Shown here: positions 54,059 to 64,000 of the stretch, piece after piece
How positions within the stretch are numbered: position 1 is the first letter of the stretch
How the letters are laid out: every line of letters begins with the position of its first letter
Assembly (NCBI RefSeq): GCF_031143425.1
Contig: NW_027150042.1
Location: 62,001 to 126,000, forward strand
Direction: 5' to 3'
Length of the DNA: 64,000 nt
Origin: Pleurodeles waltl
Lineage: Eukaryota > Chordata > Amphibia > Caudata > Salamandridae
The notes under the pieces: generated by a model
What the model was told of the DNA's origin: nothing
Database searches by the model: none
The model's input: only the letters and a program-made list of their open reading frames with translations
Made by a program: the position numbers and the translations under genes

Positions 54059-55072
54059 AAAAATAGCAGTGCAATCCTGTGTGCTCTCCCACATTGATTG
54101 TGACAATGTGATTCACACTGGACTTTCGAAGTGACAAAAAATGTCAACTTTTTTCATCCAAAAAGTGAAAAAATCCAGATTCAAATTTATCCTCCAAAAA
54201 AAGTAACAAAGTCCCATTCTGAGTGGGGACTTTGAAATTTGTAAAACTTTTTTCATCCAAAAACTGAAAAAGTGCAAATTCATCATTTTTGTCAAAACAA
54301 GTGACAAAGTCCAATTCGGAGTGGAGACTTATCAAAAATTTCAACTTTTTCCACCCAGAAAGTGAAAAAATCCAAGTTCATCATTTTCATCAAAAAAGTG
54401 AAAACTCCCATTCTGAGTGCAGACTTAGAAAAAATATCAACTTTTTTCATCCAAAAAGTGAAAAAGTGCAAATTCATCATTTTCTACAAAAAGTGACAAA
54501 GTCCCATTCTGAGTGGGGGACTTAAAAATATTTAAACTTTTTTCATCCAAAAAGTGAAAAAAATCCAAATTCATCATTTTCATCAAAAAAGTGAAAAAGT
54601 CCGGTCCCATTCTGAGTGAGGAGTTAGAAAAAATTTCAACTTTTTTCTTCCAAAAAGGGAAAAAATCCAAATTCATCATTTTCATCAAAAAAGTGTATAA
54701 GTCCGATTCTAAGTGGGGACTTGAAGAAAAAAATCCACTTTTTATACAAAAAGTGAAAAAAAATCCAAATTCATCATTTTTGTTAAAAGTGAAAAAGTCC
54801 CATTCTGAGTGGGGATTTAACAAAACATTAACTTTTTTCATCCAAAAAGTGAAAAAATCCAAATTCAACTTTTTTTATCCAAAAAGTGAAAAAATCGAAA
54901 ATCTTTTCTTCTAAACAAGTGACAAACCACCATTCTGAGTGGGGACGTTTTCTTCAACAAAGTGACAAAGTACCTGTTTGAGTGGGGACTTAAAAAAAAA
55001 ATTCAACTTTTTTCATCCAAAAAGTGAAAAATTCCAAATTCAATTTTTTTTTGTTAAAAAAAAGACAAAGTT

Positions 55073-56045
55073 CCATTCTCAATGGGGACTTAGAAAAAAT
55101 TTCAACTTTTTTTGTCCAAAAAGTGAAAAAATCCAAATTGAACATTTTCATCCAAAAACTGAAAAAGTACAAATTCATATTTTTTCTTCAAAAAAGTGAC
55201 AAAGCCCCATTGTGAGTGGGTACTTAGAAATAAAATCACATATTTTCATCCAAAAAAGTGAAAACATCCAAATTGCATCTTTTTTAGTCCCAAAGGTGAA
55301 AAAACTGAATTTCATTTTTTTCTTTCAAAACGTGACAAAGTCCCATTCTGAGTGGGCACTTAGAAAAAATTTCAACTTTTTTCATCCAAAAAGTGAAAAA
55401 ATCCAAATTCAATTTTTTTCTTCAAAAAAGTGACAAAGTTCCCATTCTGAGTGGGCACTTAGAAAAAAATTCTACTTTTTTTCATCCAAAAAGTGAAAAA
55501 AACAAATTTCATCTTTTTTAGTCCCCAAATTGAAAAAAAACAAATTTTATTTTTTTCTTCTTCAAAAAAGTGACAAAGTCCCATTCTGAGTGGGCACTTA
55601 CAAAAAATTCAACTTTTTTAGTCCCAAAAGTGAAAAAATCTAATTTCATTTTTTTTCTTCAAAAAAGTGACAAAGTTCCATTCTCAATGGGGACTTAGAA
55701 AAAATTTCAACTTTTTTTGTCCAAAAAGTGAAAAAATCCAAATTGAACATTTTCATCCAAAAACTGAAAAAGTACAAATTCATATTTTTTCTTCAAAAAA
55801 GTGACAAAGCCCCATTGTGAGTGGGTACTTAGAAATAAAATCACATATTTTCATCCAAAAAAGTGAAAACATCCAAATTGCATCTTTTTTAGTCCCAAAG
55901 GTGAAAAAACTGAATTTCATTTTTTTCTTTCAAAACGTGACAAAGTCCCATTCTGAGTGGGCACTTAGAAAAAATTTCAACTTTTTTCATCCAAAAAGTG
56001 AAAAAATCCAAATTCAATTTTTTTCTTCAAAAAAGTGACAAAGTT
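55073..56045. repeat. 605-bp segmental duplication within the satellite
   Basis: 55073-55440 and 55678-56045 are essentially identical over more than 360 bp. Both include the variant phrases CCCCATTGTGAGTGGGTACT and TTCAAAACGTGACAAAG. This shows recent amplification of a multi-unit block. Confidence 0.85.
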
Positions 56046-58649
56046 CCCATTCTGAGTGGGCACTTAGAAAAAAATTCAACTTTTTTTCATCCAAAAAGTG
56101 AAAAAAACAAATTTCATCTTTTTTAGTCCCCAAATTGAAAAAAACAAATTTTATTTTTTTCTTCTTCAAAAAAGTGACAAAGTCCCATTCTGAGTGGGCA
56201 CTTACAAAAAATTCAACTTTTTTAGTCCCAAAAGTGAAAAAATCAAATTTCATTTTTTTTTCTTCAAAAAAGTGACAAAGTCCCATTCTGAGTGGACACT
56301 TAGTAAAAATTTCAACTTTTTTCATCCAAAAAGTGAAAAAATCCAAATTCAATTTTCTTCTTCAAAAAAGTCACAAAGTCCCATTTTGAAGGGGACATAG
56401 AACAAATTTCAACTTTTATCGTCCAAAAAGTGAAAACATCCAAATTTAATTTTCTTCTTAAAAGAAGTGGCAAATTCCTATTCTGATAAGGGACTTGGAA
56501 GCACTTTCAACTTTTTTCAAAAGTTGAATTTTTTTCTAAGTCCTATCTCATTCTGTGCCGCTTCCCATGTCAGAATGGGACATTTTGACTTATTGGATGG
56601 AAAGATAAACATTTTTGATCCAAATAGTGAAAAAGTGCGAATTCATAGTTTTTGTCAAAAAAGTGACAAAGTCCCATTCTGATTGGGGACTTTTAAAAAA
56701 TGTCAACTTTTTTAATCCAAAAGTGAAAAAATCCAAACTCAATATTTTTCTTAAAAAAGTGACAAAGTCCTTTTCTGAGTGGGGACTCAGAAAACAATTC
56801 AACTTTTTTTATCCAAAAAGTGAAAAAATCCAAATTTCATCTTTCTAGTCCCAAAAGTGAAAAAAACAAATTTCATTTTTTTCTTCAAAAAAGTGACAAA
56901 GTCCCATTCTGAGTGGGAAATTAGAAAACATTTCAACTTTTTTCATCCAAAAAGTAAAAAAATCAAAATTAAATTTTTTCGTCCAAAAAGTGAAAAAAAG
57001 GAAATTCAAATTATTTCTACAAAAAAGTGACAAAGTCCCATTCTGAGTGTGGACTTTGAAAAAATGTCAACTTATTTCATCAAAAAAGTAAAAAAATCAA
57101 AATTTAATCTTTTCTAGTCCCAAAAGGAAAAACACAAATTTCATTTTTTTCTTCACAAAAGTCACAAAGACCCATTTTGAAGGGGGACTTAGAGAACATT
57201 TCAACTTTTATCGTCCAAAAAGTGAAAACATCCAAATTTAATTTTCTTCTTCAAAGAAATTGCAAATTCCCATTCTGACAAGGGATTTGGAAGCACTGTT
57301 TACTTTTTTCAAAAGATGAATTTTTTTCTAAGTCCCATCTCATTCTGAGATGGGATTTAGAAAATAATTCAACTTTTGTCTAAGTTGACATGTGTGCCAC
57401 TTCCCATGTCAGAATGGGACATTTTGACTTATTGGATGGAAAGATAAACTTTTTTGATGCAAATAGTGAAAAAGTGCAAATTCATAGTTTTCGTCAAAAA
57501 AGTGACAAAGTCCCATTCTGAGTGGGGACTTTGAAAAAATGTCAACTTTTTTCATCCAAAAGTGAAAAAATCCAAATTCAATTTTTTTCTTCAAAAAAGT
57601 GACAAAGTCCCATTCTGAGTGGGCACTTAGAAAAAATTTCAACTTTTTTCATCCAAAAAGTGAAAAAAATCAAAATTTCATCTGTTTTAGTCCCAGAAGA
57701 GAAAAAACTAATTTCATTTTTTTCTTCAAAAAAGTTACAAAGTCCCATTCTGAGTGGGCACTTAGAAAAAATTTCAACTTTTTTCATCCAAAAAGTGAAA
57801 AAATCCATTTTCAATTTTTGTCTTAAAAAAAGTGACAAAGTCCCATTCTGAGTGGGGACATTGAAAACATTTCAACTTTTTTCATCCAAAAGTGAAAAAA
57901 TCCAAATTCAATATTTTTCTTTAAAAAAGTGACAAAGTCCTTTTCTGAGTGGGGACTTAGAAAACAATTCAACTTTTTTCATCCAAAAAGTGAAAAAATC
58001 CAAATTTCATCTTTCTAGTCAAAAAAGTGAAAAAAACAAATTTCATTTTTTTCTTCAAAAAGGTGACAAAATACCATTCTGAGTGGGAACTTAGAAAAAT
58101 TTCAACTTTTTTCATCAAAAAAGTGAAAAAATCCAAATTCAATTTTTTCGTCCAAAAAGTGAAAAAATGCACATTCAAATTATTTCTACAAAAAAGTGAC
58201 AAAGTCCCATTCTGAGTGGGGACTTTGAAAAAATGTCAACTTATTTCATCCAAAAAGTGAAAAAATTTCATCTTTTCTAGTCCCGAAAGGGAAAAAACTA
58301 ATTTCATTTTTTTCTTCAAAAAAGATAAACATTTTTGATCCAAATAGTGAAAAAGTGCAAATTCATAGTTTTCGTCAAAAAAGTGACAAAGGCCCATTCT
58401 GAGTGGGCACTTAGTAAAAATTTCAACTTTTTTCATCCAAAAAGTGAAAAAATCCAAATTCAATTTTCTTCTTCAAAAAAGTCACAAAGTCCCATTTTGA
58501 AGGGGGACATAGAACAAATTTCAACTTTTATCGTCCAAAAAGTGAAAACATCCAAATTTAATTTTCTTCTTAAAAGAAGTGGCAAATTCACATTCTGACA
58601 AGGGACTTGGAAGCACTTTTGACTTTTTTCAAAAGTTGATTTTTTTTCT

Positions 58650-58677
58650 AAGTCCCATCTCATTCTGAGATGGGATT
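58650..58677. repeat. Palindromic module of the satellite (example copy)
   Basis: AAGTCCCATCTCA-TTC-TGAGATGGGATTT is an almost perfect 13-bp-arm palindrome. Equivalent copies lie near 57340, 59320, 60125, 60790, 61852, 62620 and 63620, each just before the CTTCCCATGTCAGAATGGGA module. Confidence 0.85.
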
Positions 58678-61600
58678 TAGAAAATAATTCAACTTTTGTC
58701 TAAGTTGACATTTGTGCCACTTCCCATGTCAGAATGGGACATTTTGACTTATTGGATGGAAAGATAAACTTTTTTGATCCAAATAGTGAAAAAGTGCAAA
58801 TTCATAGTTTTCGTCAAAAAAGTGACAAAGTCCCATTCTGAGTGGGGACTTTAAAAACATTTAAACTTTTTTCATCCAAAAGTGAAAAAATCCAAATTCT
58901 ATTTCTTTCTTCAAAAAAAAAAAAAAGTCCATTTTTGAAGGGGGACTTAGAAAACAATTCAACTTTTTCATCCAAAAAGTGAAAAAAATCCAAATTTCAT
59001 CTTCTTTAGTCCCAGAAGAGAAAAAACACATTTCATATTTTTCTTCAAAAAAGTTACAAAGTCCCATTCTGAGTGGGCACTTGGAACAAATTTTGACTTT
59101 TTTCATCCAAAAAGTGAAAAAATCAAAATTCTATTTTTTTCTTCAAAAAAGCCACAAAGTCCCATTTTGTAGGGGGACTTAGAAAACAATTCAACTTTTA
59201 TTGTCCAAAAAGTAAAAACGTCCAAATTTAATTTGCTTCTTCAAAGAAATTGTAAATTCCCATTCTGATAAGGGACTTGGATGCACTTTTGACTTTTTTC
59301 AAAATTGAATTTTTTTCTAAGTCCCATCTCATTCTGAGATGGGACTTAGACAATAATTCAACTTTTGTCTAAATTGACATGTTGCCGCTTCCCATGTCAG
59401 AATGGGACATTTTGACTTATTGGATGGAAATATAAACTTTTTTGATCCAAATAGTGAAAAAGTGCAAATTCATAGTTTTTGTCAAAAAAGTGACAAAGTC
59501 CCATTCTGAGTGGGGACTTTAAAAAAATGTCAACTTTTTTCATCCAAAAAGTGAAAATATCCAAATTTCATCTTTTTTAGTCCCAAAAGAGAAAAAACAA
59601 ATTTCATTTTTTTATTCAAAAAAGTGACAAAGTCCCATTCTGAGTGGGCACTTAGAAAAAATTTCAACTTTTTTCATCCAAAAAGTGAAAAAATGCACAT
59701 TCAATTTTTGTCTTCAAAAAAGTGACAAAGTCCCATTCTGAGTGGGCACTTAGAAAAAAATTGAACTTTTTTTATCCAAAAAGTGAAAAAATTAAAAATT
59801 TCATCTTTTTTAGTCCCAAAAATGAAAAAATCAAATTTCATTTTTTTCTTCAAAAAAGTGACAAAGTCCCATTCTGAGTGGGCACTTAGTAAAAATTTCA
59901 ACTTTTTTCATCCAAAAAGTGAAAAAATCCAAATTCAATTTTCTTCTTCAAAAAAGTCACAAAGTCCCATTTTGAACGGGGACATAGAACAAATTTAAAC
60001 TTTTATCGTCCAAAAAGTGAAAACATCCAAATTTAATTTTCTTCTTAAAAGAACTGGCAAATTCACATTCTGACAAGGGACTTGGAAGCACTTTTGACTT
60101 TTTTCAAAAGTTGATTTTTTTTCTAAGTCCCATCTCATTCTGAGATGGGATTTAGAAAATAATTCAACTTTTGTCTAAGTTGACATTTGTGCCACTTCCC
60201 ATGTCAGAATGGGACATTTTGACTTATTGGATGGAAAGATAAACTTTTTTGATCCAAATAGTGAAAAAGTGCAAATTCATAGTTTTCGTCAAAAAAGTGA
60301 CAAAGTCCCATTCTGAGTGGGGACTTTAAAAACATTTCAACTTTTTTCATCCAAAAGTGAAAAAATCCAAATTCTATTTTTTTCTTCAAAAAAAAAAAAG
60401 TCCCATTTTGAAGGGGGACTTAGAAAACAATTCAACTTTTTTCTTCCAAAAAGTGAAAAAATCCAAATTTTATCTTTCTAGTCCCAGAAGTGAAAAAAAC
60501 AAATTTTATTTTTTTCTTCAAAAAAGTTACAAAGTCCCATTCTGAGTGGGCACTTGGAACAAATTTCAACTTTTTTCATCCAAAAAGGGAAAAAATCTAA
60601 ATTATTTTTTTTTCTTCAAAAAAGCCACAAAGTCCCATTTTGAAGGGGGACTTAGAAACAAAATCAACTTTTATTGTCCAAAAACTGAAAACTTCCAAAT
60701 TTAATTTGCTTTTTCAAAGAAATTTCAAATTCCCATTCTGACAAGGGACTTGGATGCACTTATGACTTTTTTCAAAATTGAATTTTTTTCTAAGTCCTAT
60801 CTCATTCTGAGATGGGACTTAGACAATAATTCAACTTTTGTCTAAGTTGACATGTGTGCCGCTTTCCATGTCAGAATGGGACATTTAGACTTATTTGATG
60901 GAAAGATAAACTTTTTTGATCCAAATAGTGAAAAAGTGCAAATTCATAGTTTTTGTCAAAAAAGTGACAAAGTCCCATTCTGAGTGTCAACTTTTCTCGT
61001 CCAAAAAGTGAAAATATCCAAATTTCATCTTTTTTAGTCCCAAAAGAGAAAAAAAAACATTTCATTTTTTTATTCAAAAAAGTGACAAAGTCCCATTCTG
61101 AGTGGGCACTTACTAAAAATGTCACCTTTTTTCATCCAAAAAGTGAAAAAATCAAAATTCAATTTTTTTCTTAAAAAAAGTCACAAAGTCCCATTTTGAA
61201 GGGGGACATAGAACAAATTTCAACTTTTTGCATCCAAAAATTGAAAAAATACAAATTCATTTTTTTCTTTAAAAAAAGTGACAAAGTCCCATTCTGAGTT
61301 GGGACTTTGAAAAAATTTCAACTTTTTTCATCCAAAAAGTGACAAAATCCAAATTTAATATTTTTTACTCCCAAAAGTGAAAAAATCTAATTTCATTTTT
61401 TTTCTTCAAAAAAGTGACAAAGTCCCATTCTGATTGGGGACTTTGAAAAAATTTCAACTTTTTTCATCCAAAAAGTGAAAAAATCCAAATGTAATATTTT
61501 TTACTCCCAAAAGTGAAAAAATCTAATTTCATTTTTTTATTAAAAAAAGTGACAAAGTCCCATTCTGAGTGGGCACTTAGAAAAAATTTAAACTTTTTTC

Positions 61601-62889
61601 ATCCAAAAAGTGAAAAAATCTAAATTTGATCTTTTTCATCCAAAAAGTGAAAAAATCCAAATTCATTTTTTTTCTTCAAAAAAGTCACAAAGTCCCAATT
61701 TGAAGGGGGACTTAGAAAAAATGTCATCTTTTATTGTCCAAAAAGTGAAAACATCTAAATGTAATTTTCTTCTTCAAAGAAGTGGCAAATTCACATTCTG
61801 ACAAGGGACTTGGAAGCACTGTTTACTTTTTTCAAAAGTTGAATTTATTTCTAAGTCCCATCTCATTCTGAGATGGGATTTAGAAAATAATTCAACTTTT
61901 GTCTAAGTTGACATTTGTGCCACTTCCCATGTCAGAATGGGACATTTTGACTTATTGGATGGAAAGATAAACTTGTTTGATCTAAATAGTTAAAAAGTGC
62001 AAATTCATAGTTTTCGTCAAAAAAGTGACAAAGTCCCATTCTGATTGGGGACTTTGAAAAAATTTCAACTTTTTTCATCCAAAAGTGAAAAAATCCAAAT
62101 TCAATTTTTTTCTTCAAAAAAGTGACAAAGTCCCATTCTGAGTGGGCACTTAGAAAAAATTTCAACTTTTTTCATCCAAAAAGTGAAAAAAATCAAAATT
62201 TCATCTTTTTTAGTCCCAGAAGAGAAAAAACAAATTTCATTTTTTTCTTCAAAAAAGTTACAAAGTCCCATTCTGAGTGGGCACTTGGAACAAATTTCAA
62301 CTTTTTTCATCCAAAAAGTGAAAAAATCCATATTCAATTTTTGTCTTCAAAAATGTTACAAAGTCCCGTTCTGAGTGGGCACTTAGTAAAAATTTCAACT
62401 TTTTTCATCCAAAAAGTGAAAAAATCCAAATTCAATTTTCTTCTTCAAAAAAGTCACAAAGTCCCATTTTGAAGTGGGACATAGAACAAATTTCAACTTT
62501 TATCGTCCAAAAAGTGAAAACATCCAAATTTAATTTTCTTCTTAAAAAAAGTGGCAAATTCACATTCTAACAAGGGACTTGGAAGCACTTTTGACTTTTT
62601 TCAAAAGTTGATTTTTTTCTAAGTCCCATCTCATTCTGAGATGGGATTTAGAAAATAATTCAACTTTTGTCTAAGTTGACATTTGTGCCACTTCCCATGT
62701 CAGAATGGGACATTTTGACTTATTGGATGGAAAGATAAACTTGTTTGATCCAAATTGTTAAAAAGTGCAAATTCATAGTTTTCGTCAAAAAAGTGACAAA
62801 GTCCCATTCTGAGTGGGGACTTTGAAAAAATGTCAACTTTTTTCATCCAAAAGTGAAAAAATCCAAATTCAATTTTTTTCTTCAAAAAA

Positions 62890-63338
62890 GTGACAAAGTC
62901 CCATTCTGAGTGGGCACTTAGAAAAAATTTCAACTTTTTTCATCCAAAAAGTGAAAAAAATCAAAATTTCATCTTTTTTAGTCCCAGAAGAGAAAAAACA
63001 AATTTCATTTTTTTCTTCAAAAAAGTTACAAAGTCCCATTCTGAGTGGGCACTTGGAACAAATTTCAACTTTTTTCATCCAAAAAGTGAAAAAATCCATA
63101 TTCAATTTTTGTCTTCAAAAATGTGACAAAGTCCCATTCTGAGTGGGCACTTAGTAAAAATTTCAACTTTTTTCATCCAAAAAGTGAAAAAAATCAAAAT
63201 TTCATCTTTTTTAGTCCCAGAAGAGAAAAAACAAATTTCATTTTTTTCTTCAAAAAAGTTACAAAGTCCCATTCTGAGTGGGCACTTGGAACAAATTTCA
63301 ACTTTTTTCATCCAAAAAGTGAAAAAATCCATATTCAA
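62890..63338. repeat. 233-bp tandem duplication within the satellite
   Basis: The block from GTGACAAAGTCCCATTCTGA at about 62890 through the ATTCAATTTTTGTCTTCAAA phrase repeats at about 63123 with only a few differences. It is among the most recent duplications in the array. Confidence 0.8.
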
Positions 63339-64000
63339 TTTTTGTCTTCAAAAATGTTACAAAGTCCCATTCTGAGTGGGCACTTAGTAAAAATTTCAAC
63401 TTTTTTCATCCAAAAAGTGAAAAAATCCAAATTCAATTTTCTTCTTCAAAAAAGTCACAAAGTCCCATTTTGAAGTGGGACATAGAACAAATTTCAACTT
63501 TTATCGTCCAAAAAGTGAAAACATCCAAATTTAATTTTCTTCTTAAAAAAAGTGGCAAATTCACATTCTGACAAGGGACTTGGAAGCACTTTTGACTTTT
63601 TTCAAAAGTTGATTTTTTTCTAAGTCCCATCTCATTCTGAGATGGGATTTAGAAAATAATTCAACTTTTGTCTAAGTTGACATTTGTGCCACTTCCCATG
63701 TCAGAATGGGACATTTTGACTTATTGGATGGAAAGATAAACTTGTTTGATCCAAATTGTTAAAAAGTGCAAATTCATAGTTTTCGTCAAAAAAGTGACAA
63801 AGTCCCATTCTGAGTGGGGACTTTGAAAAAATGTAAACTTTTTTCATCCAAAAGTGAAAAAATCCAAATTCAATTTTTTTCTTCAAAAAAGTGACAAAGT
63901 CCCATTCTGAGTGGGCACTTAGAAAAAATTTCAACTTTTTTCATCCAAAAAGTGAAAAAAATCAAAATTTCATCTTTTTTAGTCCCAGAAGAGAAAAAAC

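Larger units (their letters stand above)
54119..64000. repeat. AT-rich satellite array, about 98-100-bp unit with higher-order structure
   Basis: A continuous array to the window edge. The basic unit contains AAGTGACAAAGTCCCATTCT, GAGTGGGCACTTAGAAAAAA, TTTCAACTTTTTTCATCCAA and AAAGTGAAAAAATCCAAATT. Units are about 95-100 bp, and extended forms of about 131-139 bp carry an extra GTCCCAAAAGTGAAAAAA block. A distinct module with CATTCTGACAAGGGACTTGG and CATTTTGACTTATTGGATGG recurs about nine times from 56480 on, at irregular spacings of about 670 to 1,320 bp. Open frames on both strands (HSEWALRKNF, FHPKSEKIQ and similar) follow from stop-poor A/T runs and unit lengths near 99. They shift with every indel and are not genes. 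Confidence 0.92.

Noticed and set aside
54289..63934. Dozens of 60-116-codon frames on both strands with shared peptides
   Set aside because: They follow the satellite unit, are open on both strands because A/T runs lack stops, and change frame with each indel. No start context or domain.
1..64000. A host protein-coding gene, tRNA or rRNA gene
   Set aside because: I looked for domain-bearing exons, splice-like boundaries and tRNA cloverleaf sequences and found only transposon-derived coding remnants and one tRNA-like SINE head.

Overview
This 64-kb window is eukaryotic and repeat-saturated. I see no intact host gene, rRNA, tRNA, operon or bacterial feature. The repeat content points to a salamander with a giant genome, most likely a newt: L1-type LINEs, Ty3-like and ERV-like LTR elements, Harbinger-like and piggyBac-like DNA elements, and a 322-bp tandem repeat carrying a hammerhead ribozyme that resembles newt satellite 2 as I remember it. 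The species assignment is inference.

Layout. 1-1389 is the end of a TTAA-flanked (piggyBac-like) non-autonomous element. 1560-2195 holds a truncated hairpin-rich MITE and a tRNA-derived SINE. 3090-10365 is a broken minus-strand Ty3/gypsy element (LTR, integrase, RNase H, RT, protease, gag, LTR) with two insertions. 11996-13127 is a 15-bp minisatellite. 13881-14593 and 15916-16848 are MITEs built from chains of palindromes. 17327-21468 is a complete 4.1-kb TTAA-flanked element. 21490-26880 is a dead minus-strand L1 split by an ERV-like LTR remnant (23219-25913). 27861-34203 holds a degraded hammerhead-repeat monomer, a proline-rich coding remnant, a 2.2-kb LTR and the start of a gag gene.

36314-54058 is a nested stack. 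A plus-strand L1 (15-bp target duplication) contains two DNA elements, a 2.07-kb hammerhead-repeat array inserted at its RT active-site codons (13-bp target duplication), and a second full-length minus-strand L1 (46653-53736, 14-bp target duplication). From 54119 to the end is an AT-rich satellite with a unit of about 98-100 bp and irregular higher-order structure.

The most interesting system is the hammerhead (retrozyme-like) array at 42338-44409. It has six ribozyme copies, an exact 322-bp period and two divergent arms whose outer ends stop at the same monomer position. A clean target duplication shows it arrived as one insertion, not as local satellite amplification.
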